Assembly: GCA_016702745.1 (NCBI GenBank)
Contig: JADJDJ010000004.1
Coordinates: 124,001 to 188,000 of the forward strand
DNA from: Chitinophagaceae bacterium
GTDB lineage: Bacteria > Bacteroidota > Bacteroidia > Chitinophagales > Chitinophagaceae
Length of the DNA: 64,000 nt
Direction: 5' to 3'
Under the pieces are notes generated by a model. It saw nothing but the letters and a program-made list of their open reading frames with translations, was not told where the DNA came from and made no database searches. The position numbers and the translations under genes were made by a program. This document shows positions 55,779-63,361 of the stretch, one piece after another; positions within the stretch are counted from its first letter, which is position 1; every line of letters begins with the position of its first letter.

Positions 55779-56106
55779 AGCTTACCCCTTTTATATATGA
55801 TCCGCTAATCAAAGCTATCACAGAGAATAAATTTCCCTGTTTCTTATCCGGGGAATACTTTTTATCTAGTATGTTCCGCTTTGGATACGAATAAAAAAAT
55901 TGTCAAAAAAAGCTGAAGCCTGATAACCAGGATAAAGCTAATACAATTGTTGTGATTTAAGTCAACTCAATTAAATTTATATTTGACCCTTTATCATATC
56001 ATTCGAAAGGCCTGACACGTTGATAACTGTCAGATTCTCATATGATAATTGTCATATAAGACAATTTTCTGAAGCCACATTTTGCAGACACAAACAAACT
56101 GCAAAA
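55779..56106. other. divergent regulatory region with a palindrome
   Basis: No gene is visible in 328 bases. Near 55978 a TATATTTG sequence matches the -7 element. A palindrome lies at 56040-56057, described separately. The rest shows no feature. Confidence 0.5.
56040..56057. promoter_or_regulatory. imperfect palindrome upstream of XRE regulator
   Basis: ATATGATAATTGTCATAT is an 18-bp palindrome with one mismatched pair. It lies 50 bases before the XRE start and resembles an operator for a small helix-turn-helix dimer, possibly autoregulatory. Confidence 0.45.
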
Positions 56107-56388
56107 ATGACCGACGCAAAATTTTTAAACACCCTCGGAAGAAGAATAAAAGAAATCCGCACCAAAAAGGGGTTGAGCCAGACTGTATTGGCTATCAAAT
56201 GCAACTTTGAAAAAGCCAGTATGTCCCGAATAGAATCGGGCAAAACCAATGTCACTGTTCTAACACTGAAAAAAATATGCAGCGCGCTGGATATTAAAAT
56301 GATTGACCTTTTCAAAAACCATGTCCTTTCTTTGTATAATTCTAATCCGGCTGCCAGATTTACAAAAAGGGCCAGAATCCTGGATTAA
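56107..56388 (+). CDS. XRE-family helix-turn-helix regulator
   Basis: A 93-residue DNA-binding protein. The helix-turn-helix lies at about 13-65 (LGRRIKEIRTKKGLSQTVLA, then MSRIESGKTNVTVLTLKKIC). It has no other domain and no toxin partner is seen. The start at 56107 (MTDAKFLNTLG) is chosen; the frame's earlier start adds 29 unconserved residues that overlap the palindrome. Confidence 0.85.
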   Translation: MTDAKFLNTLGRRIKEIRTKKGLSQTVLAIKCNFEKASMSRIESGKTNVTVLTLKKICSALDIKMIDLFKNHVLSLYNSNPAARFTKRARILD

Positions 56389-56748
56389 ATTCAATGCAAT
56401 TCAGATGCCCTAAAATAATCAAATCCCGGATTATGATGAGGAGTTAAAATCAGTCGGGCACTTTTTTCACCGCAGAGGTGCAGAGAACGCAGAGAAATAC
56501 ACGCAAAGAGATTTATTCGACCTACAAACTTCTGCTGTACCTGATTTCAGGTTCCGATTGCTCCACTCCTATTGGTAGGCAGGGCGATTTCAACCGTTCA
56601 CCTAAATCATGTTTCGACAAGCTCAACATGACAAACCATCGACAAGCTCAACATGACAAACCTGAGGCCCGTTATCCCACTAGCCACTAGCCAAATGCCT
56701 TCTTTCTTCTACAAAAATTACCTAACTTCCCTCCATAAAATCATCACC
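56389..56748. repeat. intergenic region with CGCAGAG, TTCGACAAGCTCAACATGAC and CCACTAGCC repeats
   Basis: CACCGCAGAGGTGCAGAGAA words lie at 56470-56505. Two copies of TCGACAAGCTCAACATGACA lie at about 56613-56635 and 56639-56658. CCCACTAGCCACTAGCC lies at about 56676-56693. All three word families recur elsewhere in the window. No gene is visible. Confidence 0.7.
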
Positions 56749-57189
56749 ATGCCAACCCAACCTACCAAACCTTCTACGTTCCTGCTCTTCCCCTGGGGAT
56801 TGATGTCTATTGTGATCATCCTCGTTTTAAACCTGACCCTGCGCGATGAGTGGTTCAGCAAGAACTGGAGCTGGATTGCCCTCGTACTGATCATTCCCGC
56901 AGCGATACTGGAGAATTTCAAAGTCGGCTATTCCACCATGCGGATCATGTTCCTCAAAGTGGTGTTCTCGCTTTTGTCCTTCCTGCTTGTAGGAATGGCA
57001 TTTGGCTCCGCGCTGACCCAATATTATAATAAGAAATTTGTAGCCGATGGCGGTATGATCAAAGCGATCAATCTGCCCTGGTATGTATTACTGGCACTGG
57101 TGGTGCTCCTGATGATTCAGGTAGCCCAGTTATTCAGTATGCTGAAAGCTGTGAAGAGAGAGTTCATGCAAATGGACCCCGACCAGTAA
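56749..57189 (+). CDS. four-helix membrane protein of unknown function
   Basis: A 146-residue integral membrane protein with four hydrophobic segments (about 11-27, 41-53, 64-86 and 107-126). No family was recognised. The start at 56749 (MPTQPTKPS) is preferred; an earlier ATG at 56697 would extend it by 18 residues. It is convergent with crtY, whose stop begins one base later. Confidence 0.6.
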   Translation: MPTQPTKPSTFLLFPWGLMSIVIILVLNLTLRDEWFSKNWSWIALVLIIPAAILENFKVGYSTMRIMFLKVVFSLLSFLLVGMAFGSALTQYYNKKFVADGGMIKAINLPWYVLLALVVLLMIQVAQLFSMLKAVKREFMQMDPDQ

Positions 57190-58338
57190 TTACCATTGCC
57201 GGAAAGCGGCTTTCAGAAAAGGCCAGCTGGGCAGGGAAGAAATAATCTTCAGCTCATCCCCCAAAGAACTTTCATTATCCAGAAACCTCAGCACCCGCTG
57301 GGGTTTATTTTTTTTGAAGAGGTCAGTAAATACTTTATCGCCGGGAACAAGTCCGTTTTTTAATACATGTAATAATACGCTATCATAAAAACGGTAACGG
57401 GCGGGTCCGCCGGGGCGCGATACAAAGGGGTTCCCTTTTTTAATCAGGCTATTCACCAACCGGGCTGAATGCTTTTGTATATACTGAAAGGTATACCCAC
57501 TGGATGCCTTGGTTTGTCCGCCGGCTGTTCCCAGAAAAATAATCCGGCCATCCACTGCCGGGAAACGGTAATTGGTCATGGGGATGATCCCGTTCTCAAT
57601 TTCAGTGATGGCATATTCGTTTGTACCAAGATGCTGGCGGATATAGTTTTTCAATCCTTCATCATATGCGGCCGACTCCAGCAGCTGCTATGTAAACAAA
57701 GTATATTCTACCAGGGCCCTGGTTGCTGAAAAAGGTTTGACATAAACAAAAGTGGTTCCTGCTTCCTGTCCGGTTCTGAAATCCATCAGGGTAGCTTCAG
57801 CGGGATTAAACAGCGGTTCTTTGGTATCAATGATCCAGCCCCTGAAATGTTGTTGCAGGTAATGATCTTTTTTCCCCATCACCGGTTGCCCGAACAGAAT
57901 ACTGCTGAATACAAAATCAGCGGTGTATTTATTCTCCCCGCAATACAAAACACCCTTCCCTTCTTCATTGCTGATCTTACTGATATCACCATGAATGAAA
58001 GTAAAATTCGGATGCTGGCGGATCAGGTCAAGGCAGTATGCATAGAAATCTATCCCGCGGATCATTTTATAAGAGTAGGGAGAAATATCCAGTAGTCTGG
58101 AGAATTGCTGGCTGTGAAACCAGGTCTTGCTCCACCTGCGGTAAACAATGGGCTCAAAGATTCCAGCCTTTGTTTCCCAGAATGACCAGGTGCGATCATT
58201 TTTTTCTTTACGGTCACGGTCGGCAATCAGGATTTTTTTATCGCTGAATTTACCGGAGTGGATCAGGTGGACAGCCAGACTGAGCCCGGCACAACCGGCC
58301 CCGGCAATAATATAATCGTATTGTAGGGATGAATTCAG
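57190..58338 (-). CDS. crtY: lycopene cyclase with in-frame TAG and no ATG start
   Basis: A CrtY-type lycopene cyclase, which would convert lycopene to beta-carotene. The FAD/NAD-binding opening YDYIIAGAGCAGLSLAVHL is encoded just left of 58320, followed by RTWSFWE, a family motif, and in the second half ALVEYTLF and IPMTNYRF..FLGTAGGQTKASSGY. The frame is continuous except for TAG at 57690-57688 (LFT-stop-QLLESAAYDEGL). It is not a frameshift: both halves share a frame. No in-frame ATG precedes the FAD motif; CTG at 58338 (L-N-S-S-L-Q-Y-D) is the best candidate. It is the last gene of the crt operon and is likely inactive unless the stop is a sequencing error. Confidence 0.85.
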
Positions 58339-58367
58339 AAACTGTATTTGAACACTAACAAAGAAGA

Positions 58368-58892
58368 TCAGTTCGTAGTGGCCGTATCTTTTTCCGGCGC
58401 ATATTCCACCCGGGCATTACCGGCCATCAGTTTTTTATCACGGCGCACTTTGTCCCAGTATTTTTTACTTACCAGCAGGAAGCCAAAACTCTCTCCGGGA
58501 AATTTACCCAGGTGTTTATGGTGCATTTTATGTGCCCAGCGAATGGCACGTACATAGGTGTGATTACTCCGGGAGAACCATTTGAAGCGCTGGTGAATGA
58601 TCACATCGTGAACCATGAAATAGGCAAATCCATATAACATGATGCCGAAACCGATTGATTGCAGCCACCAGATATGATCATAAGTGCCAAAGTAAATCAT
58701 CAGAAAACTGGGAACGGCAAAAATGAAGGCAAAGAGATCATTTTTTTCAAAGACACCCGGTCTGACCTGGTGGTGATCTTTGTGCAGTATCCATAAAAAT
58801 CCATGCATCACAAAACGATGAGTGAGCCAGGTGATCCCTTCCATGACCAGGAAGGTGCCCAATAAAATCAGTATGTAATAAACGACCATCAT
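58368..58892 (-). CDS. crtZ: beta-carotene hydroxylase
   Basis: A CrtZ-type di-iron membrane hydroxylase that adds 3-OH groups to beta-ionone rings, giving zeaxanthin. His motifs HRFVMHGFLWILHKDHH, HDVIIHQRF and KMHHKHLGK are all present. It has about four hydrophobic segments in 174 residues. It lies 10 bases after idi. If CrtY is dead, its substrate would be missing. Confidence 0.93.
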   Translation of the reverse strand: MMVVYYILILLGTFLVMEGITWLTHRFVMHGFLWILHKDHHQVRPGVFEKNDLFAFIFAVPSFLMIYFGTYDHIWWLQSIGFGIMLYGFAYFMVHDVIIHQRFKWFSRSNHTYVRAIRWAHKMHHKHLGKFPGESFGFLLVSKKYWDKVRRDKKLMAGNARVEYAPEKDTATTN

Positions 58893-58902
58893 GATTGCAA
58901 AA

Positions 58903-59442
58903 TTAGTCCGCTTTTGAATTGAAATTCATTTTATACCATTCTTCGATACGGGGAAAAGCGATCCGGAACCAGGCGGTAAAGATTTCCGGCTCCTTTTCCA
59001 TGGATTCTCTCAATGACTCCACGGATAGATACCTGATTGCCATGACTTCATCCGGGTTAAATTCAACAGGGCCATCCCAGCTACCGGTAAAAACATGATC
59101 AAACTCATGTTCAGTCAGTCCATTATCGAATTCAGCACGGTAAACAAAATCAAAGACTTTGTCTACTTCCAGATCAAGCCCCAGTTCTTCTCCCAGTCTT
59201 CTTCTGGCAGCAGTTGCTGTTTCCTCGCCGGGGGCAGGGTGACTGCAACAGGCATTGGTCCATAAACCGCCACTATGGTATTTTGTGAGTGCTCTTTGCT
59301 GTAACAGCATTTCTCCTTTTAAGTTGAATAGAAAAACACTAAAAGCACGGTGCAATACCGCTTTTTCATGTGCTTCCATTTTTTCCATCGTTCCGGTGAC
59401 CCTGTCCCGGGTATCCACCAGTATAACCTTCGAATAATCCAT
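58903..59442 (-). CDS. idi: isopentenyl-diphosphate delta-isomerase (type 1)
   Basis: A Nudix-fold Idi that interconverts IPP and DMAPP for carotenoid precursors. GGLWTNACCSHPAPGEE holds the catalytic Cys, with ETATAARRRLGEELGL as the Nudix helix, and DEVMAIRYLS further on. The 179-residue length is normal. It lies 1 base downstream of crtB. Confidence 0.95.
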   Translation of the reverse strand: MDYSKVILVDTRDRVTGTMEKMEAHEKAVLHRAFSVFLFNLKGEMLLQQRALTKYHSGGLWTNACCSHPAPGEETATAARRRLGEELGLDLEVDKVFDFVYRAEFDNGLTEHEFDHVFTGSWDGPVEFNPDEVMAIRYLSVESLRESMEKEPEIFTAWFRIAFPRIEEWYKMNFNSKAD

Positions 59443-59443
59443 A

Positions 59444-60280
59444 TTAAATCAACCGTAACTGGTTTTTTACCCCCGCCCTGATAATGATCATGGCTTTGTG
59501 GTAATTGGGGATCCTGATCCTTTGTTCAAGCACCCTGGCAGGTTGCAGTTTCCGGATCTTTTTAAATAAAGAGAGATAGTATTTATAGGCAACGTAAACG
59601 CCAAATCTTGCTTTGAAAGGCAATCCGCAGATACCTTCATAGGCGTGCTGAAAATCAGCTTCGATATCCGCTTCGATCTTCAGCTTGTCTTCCTTGGTGA
59701 AATTATTGAAATCGCATCCGGGAAAGTACACTCTGGACATGCCATTATAATCCGCCTTGATATCCCGCAGAAAATTGACTTTCTGAAAAGCAGCACCCAA
59801 TGAGCGGGCCGGTGCTTCGAGTTTATCAAAGAGTTCTTTTTTGCCTTCACAAAAAACATAGAGACACATCAGGCCTACTACTTCAGCAGAACCATAGATA
59901 TATTCTTTATACCCGGCACAGTCGTAATTTTTTTTCTCCAGATCCATTTCCATGCTATGGAAAAAAGCATTGACCAGTTTCAGATCAATATTAAATTCAT
60001 TGACCGTTAGCTGGAAACTATTCAGGACCGGATTCAAACTGATACCACGTTGAATGGCATCATAGGTTTCCTTTTTGAATTGTGCCAATAAAGTAACCTT
60101 ATCATGATCATGAAAGGTATCCACGATCTCATCGGCAAAGCGTACAAAACCATAAATATTGAAAATAGGTGTACGCAGGTCTTTGTGCAGCATCTTAATT
60201 GCAGAAGAAAAAGAAGTGCTGTAACGCTGGGTAATAATGCGACTGCAACTTTCGCTGGTGGTATGGAACAGTTCTACCAT
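59444..60280 (-). CDS. crtB: phytoene synthase
   Basis: CrtB joins two geranylgeranyl diphosphates to phytoene. The first Asp-rich motif is FADEIVDTFHDHD and the second is FLRDIKADYNGMSRVYFPG. The 278 residues start with MVELFHTTSESCSRIITQRYSTSF, the family's usual opening. It lies 18 bases after crtI. No crtE is in the window. Confidence 0.96.
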   Translation of the reverse strand: MVELFHTTSESCSRIITQRYSTSFSSAIKMLHKDLRTPIFNIYGFVRFADEIVDTFHDHDKVTLLAQFKKETYDAIQRGISLNPVLNSFQLTVNEFNIDLKLVNAFFHSMEMDLEKKNYDCAGYKEYIYGSAEVVGLMCLYVFCEGKKELFDKLEAPARSLGAAFQKVNFLRDIKADYNGMSRVYFPGCDFNNFTKEDKLKIEADIEADFQHAYEGICGLPFKARFGVYVAYKYYLSLFKKIRKLQPARVLEQRIRIPNYHKAMIIIRAGVKNQLRLI

Positions 60281-60298
60281 TGTCTCAATATAGATAAA

Positions 60299-61774
60299 TT
60301 ATCTCATTTTTCTGATTAAATATTGGGCGGCCACTTCCCCGCTGATTAAGCTGGGCGGAACACCCGGTCCCGGAACCGTTAACTGTCCGGTATAAAAAAG
60401 ATTTTTAACTTTTTTACTTTGGATGGCCGGCCTGAAAATCGCGGTTTGCATCAGGGTATTGGCCAATCCATAGGCATTCCCCCTGAACGAATGGTAGTCT
60501 GTTATAAAATCAGACACCGCATAGGTCTTTTTATAAATCACTGCATCCAGGATGGACTCCCCGGTATGTTGTTCCATTCTTTTAGCAATGATCTGAAAAT
60601 ATTTTTCTCTCAGTTCTTCCGTATCGTTTTCCAACCCGGAAGCGATCGGAATCAGAAAAACGATTCCCTCACATCCTTCCGGTGCTGTACCCGGTTCTGT
60701 TAATGATGAAACACTGACATAAAACAAAGGACTGGTTGGCCATTTCGGATCGCTGTAAATTTCTTTGCCATGTTGTTCAAACGGCACATCAAAAAACAGA
60801 GAATGATGCTGGAGATTTTTCAGTTTCTTATTTAATCCCACATAGTACAAAAGGCAGGATGGCGCCATTACTTTCTTCTTCCAGTAACGATCAGAATAGC
60901 TGCGGCATTCTTCCGGCAATAAACGTGTTTCAGTAAAATGATAATCTGCTCCGCTGATCACGGCATCGGAGCGGTAATAATCTTTATCAGTGGCAACGGT
61001 CTTGGCTCTGTCACCTTTGATCATCAGGCTATTGACGCTTTCGCCAAATTTAAATTCAACTCCCAGTTCCACGGCCAGTTTATACATAGCCTGTACCACA
61101 GCATACATACCTCCTTCCGGATACCAGGTACCGCCTTTGATATCGGCGTAATTCATCAGACTGTACAATGCAGGCGTATCCTGTGGCAGGGCTCCCAGAA
61201 AGAGCACGGGGAATTCCATGATCTGCCTGAGTTTGGGATGCTTAAAATATTTGGAAATATGTTTACTGATGGAAGAAAAAACCTGGAGCTTAAAAACGCC
61301 ACTCATTGTTGGCCAGTCCATGAATTCGGTAATAGAGCGACTGGGTTTGTACACCAGTTTATTCACGCCTACTTCATATTTATAAGCGGCTCCTTCCAGG
61401 TATTTATCCAGTTTGGCAGCACTGCCTGGCTCAATGGATTCAAAAACCTGTTGTAAGGCTTCGTAATTGGCCGGCATATCGGTAAATCCCTGGTCCCAGT
61501 AAATACGATAGGAAGGATCGAGGCGGTGCAGCGTATAATAATCGGATACTTTTTTTCCGAACTGATTGAAGTAACGTTCGAAGACATCAGGCATCCAGTA
61601 AAAACTGGGGCCCATATCAAAAGTGAAACCGTTTTCTTTGAGTTGCCGGGCGCGGCCGCCGGGGCTGTCATTTTTTTCGATCACAGTAACTTTCCAACCT
61701 TCCTTTGCCATAAAGGAAGCCGCGGACAATCCGGCAAATCCGCTGCCGATCACAATAACTGAACGTTGTTCCAA
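60299..61774 (-). CDS. crtI: phytoene desaturase
   Basis: CrtI is an FAD enzyme that converts phytoene to lycopene. The FAD motif VIVIGSGFAGLSAASFMAKE is followed by ENDSPGGRARQ-type sequence and the C-terminal motif NLFYTGQLTVPGPGVPPSLIS. The length (491) is normal. It lies 10 bases after the ECF sigma gene, so the sigma is the first gene of its transcript. Confidence 0.96.
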   Translation of the reverse strand: MEQRSVIVIGSGFAGLSAASFMAKEGWKVTVIEKNDSPGGRARQLKENGFTFDMGPSFYWMPDVFERYFNQFGKKVSDYYTLHRLDPSYRIYWDQGFTDMPANYEALQQVFESIEPGSAAKLDKYLEGAAYKYEVGVNKLVYKPSRSITEFMDWPTMSGVFKLQVFSSISKHISKYFKHPKLRQIMEFPVLFLGALPQDTPALYSLMNYADIKGGTWYPEGGMYAVVQAMYKLAVELGVEFKFGESVNSLMIKGDRAKTVATDKDYYRSDAVISGADYHFTETRLLPEECRSYSDRYWKKKVMAPSCLLYYVGLNKKLKNLQHHSLFFDVPFEQHGKEIYSDPKWPTSPLFYVSVSSLTEPGTAPEGCEGIVFLIPIASGLENDTEELREKYFQIIAKRMEQHTGESILDAVIYKKTYAVSDFITDYHSFRGNAYGLANTLMQTAIFRPAIQSKKVKNLFYTGQLTVPGPGVPPSLISGEVAAQYLIRKMR

Positions 61775-61784
61775 CAGGTGTGTT

Positions 61785-62285
61785 TTAAAAACGGCTGATC
61801 TGTTCTTTCAGGAGTTTACGGGCAAAATGAATCCTGCTTTTGATGGTTCCCAGTGGCTCATGGAGTGCATCAGCTATTTCGTTATACTTATACCCGTCAA
61901 AATACAATAAAAAAGGGGTTTTAAATATTTCAGGGAGATCATTAATCGCTTTTTTTATTTCCTTGATCCTGATGCCTGATTCAGCAGCATTACTCACCGT
62001 TACCTGCTTATTGTCGAGCAGGAAGTCTGTTCCGCTATTATCAAAGATGGTTTTCTGCTTTGCTTTGCGGCGGTAATTATTGATGAAAATATTCCGCATG
62101 ATGGTGAACAACCATGCTTTGATATTGGTCCCGGTATTGTACTTCTCCTGATTAGCCAGCGCTTTGTACAGGGTTTCCTGGTACAAATCATTGGCTGCTT
62201 CCGTATCTCTGGTAAGGTTGATGGCAAAAGGCTTTAAAAAATCGGCCTGACTAACCAAAAGCTGATTGAATTCCGGATTTGACAT
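61785..62285 (-). CDS. ECF-family RNA polymerase sigma factor
   Basis: A 166-residue ECF sigma factor with region 2 (DLYQETLYKALANQEKYN, AWLFTIMRNIFINNYRR) and region 4 (IKKAINDLPEIFKTPFLLYF, EIADALHEPLGTIKSRIHFARK). No anti-sigma gene is adjacent. Its place at the head of crtI-crtB-idi-crtZ-crtY parallels the light-responsive LitR-LitS pairs known in actinobacteria. The start codon abuts one arm of an inverted repeat. Confidence 0.93.
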   Translation of the reverse strand: MSNPEFNQLLVSQADFLKPFAINLTRDTEAANDLYQETLYKALANQEKYNTGTNIKAWLFTIMRNIFINNYRRKAKQKTIFDNSGTDFLLDNKQVTVSNAAESGIRIKEIKKAINDLPEIFKTPFLLYFDGYKYNEIADALHEPLGTIKSRIHFARKLLKEQISRF

Positions 62286-62321
62286 ATTGTTTAATTTTTG
62301 ACATAGTAAAGTTAAACAATA
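62285..62321. promoter_or_regulatory. inverted repeat 1 (TATTGTTTAA-N17-TTAAACAATA)
   Basis: The arms lie at 62285-62294 and 62312-62321, 10 bases each and fully complementary. The inner words are TGTTTAA (62288-62294) and TTAAACA (62312-62318), 17 bases apart. It abuts the sigma-factor start codon. It is a candidate operator for the CarH-like regulator. Confidence 0.65.
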
Positions 62322-62343
62322 AAATAATGCAGAAAGTCATTTC

Positions 62344-62374
62344 TGTTTAAATTTTACAATTAAATGATTAAACA
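62344..62374. promoter_or_regulatory. inverted repeat 2 (TGTTTAA-N17-TTAAACA)
   Basis: TGTTTAA at 62344-62350 and TTAAACA at 62368-62374, with the same 17-base gap as inverted repeat 1, 56 bases away centre to centre. It lies between the carH-like and sigma genes. Confidence 0.65.
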
Positions 62375-62408
62375 AAAATTTAGACCCTAACTCTATGATT
62401 TACAGTAA

Positions 62409-63287
62409 TTAAAGCATAGATAAGAATTCCATTACTTCGGAAAGTGAGCGTTTAAACTGTACATTGGGGGGGATGGACTTCCGGTAGCTGAGGGTAATAT
62501 GTCCGGAAATGACCAGGTTGATGCCCTGGAGTTTAGCACTTGCATTGTGCAGGAATTTCTCAAAATTAAAGTTGGTAGCGGTGCTGGTCAGGTGTATATA
62601 GGCCAGGTCTGGCTTTTTAAGATTCGCTACAAAAGCCATATCGGATAAAGGAACATTTGTTCCCAGATAGATGATCTTGATCCCCCTGCTTTTCAGCATG
62701 AAGTACATATACAACAAGCCAAGTTCATGGTGTTCGCCTTCGGGAAGGAAGAGGAGGAAGGTTTTATTAATTCCAATAGAAGGAGAACAGTTCTCAATCC
62801 CTGCAATCAGCTTTTGCCGGATGGCATTGGTGACCAGGTGTTCCTGTGCAGGATTGATATGACCGGTTTGCCAGAGGATACCGATCTTTTCAAGGAAGGG
62901 AAAAATGATGAGACTGATCGTTCTCTCCATCCCTTTTGTTGTAATATATCCGGTCAGAATTTTTTCAAACCGCTCCATATCCATATCCACCATCACCTGC
63001 ACCAGTTCATTGATCACTCTTTCCTGTACGGCACGGGGATCGGTAAGGGACAAAATCCGGTTGCTGATTTCTTCAGGTGGCATCCGGTCGATATGAGAAA
63101 TCTTATACCCGTATTTATTCAAGAGGGCAATATTGAGCACCGCTTTCAGCTCATCATTACTGTAATAGCGGATATTGGTAGAAGTCCGTTGTGGTTTCAG
63201 AAAACCATAGCGCTGCTCCCAGATTCGGATGGTGTGTGCCTTGATGCCCGACAGGTTTTCCAGGTCCTTGATAGTAAAAGCGTTCAT
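62409..63287 (-). CDS. CarH-like MerR regulator with B12-binding photoreceptor signature
   Basis: A 292-residue MerR protein. The DNA-binding helix-turn-helix is at 1-70 (TIKDLENLSGIKAHTIRIWEQRYGFL). Residues W139 and E149-H150 form the Wx9EH motif, and E185-H-H187-E-L-G190 the ExHxxG motif (cobalamin His ligand). Both are signatures of the CarH/LitR B12-dependent light sensors that repress carotenoid genes in the dark. The sigma-crt operon lies 123 bases downstream in the same direction. The mechanism is by analogy; no photochemistry is shown. Confidence 0.9.
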   Translation of the reverse strand: MNAFTIKDLENLSGIKAHTIRIWEQRYGFLKPQRTSTNIRYYSNDELKAVLNIALLNKYGYKISHIDRMPPEEISNRILSLTDPRAVQERVINELVQVMVDMDMERFEKILTGYITTKGMERTISLIIFPFLEKIGILWQTGHINPAQEHLVTNAIRQKLIAGIENCSPSIGINKTFLLFLPEGEHHELGLLYMYFMLKSRGIKIIYLGTNVPLSDMAFVANLKKPDLAYIHLTSTATNFNFEKFLHNASAKLQGINLVISGHITLSYRKSIPPNVQFKRSLSEVMEFLSML

Positions 63288-63310
63288 ATAGTATAGCTAC
63301 AACTTAAAAT

Positions 63311-63341
63311 AAAAAAAGTTTGGCAGTATTGCCAAACTTTT
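63311..63341 (-). terminator. terminator of the CpsB-like gene
   Basis: AAAGTTTGGC (63315-63324) and GCCAAACTTT (63331-63340) pair perfectly around a 6-nt loop, with a T run on the minus transcript. It lies 20 bases after the stop of the upstream gene. Confidence 0.85.
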
Positions 63342-63361
63342 CCAGTTAAAGGGGCGGACGC

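Noticed and set aside
57655..57690. A frameshift in crtY, as in the other broken genes.
   Set aside because: Both halves are in the same frame; the break is a single TAG codon.
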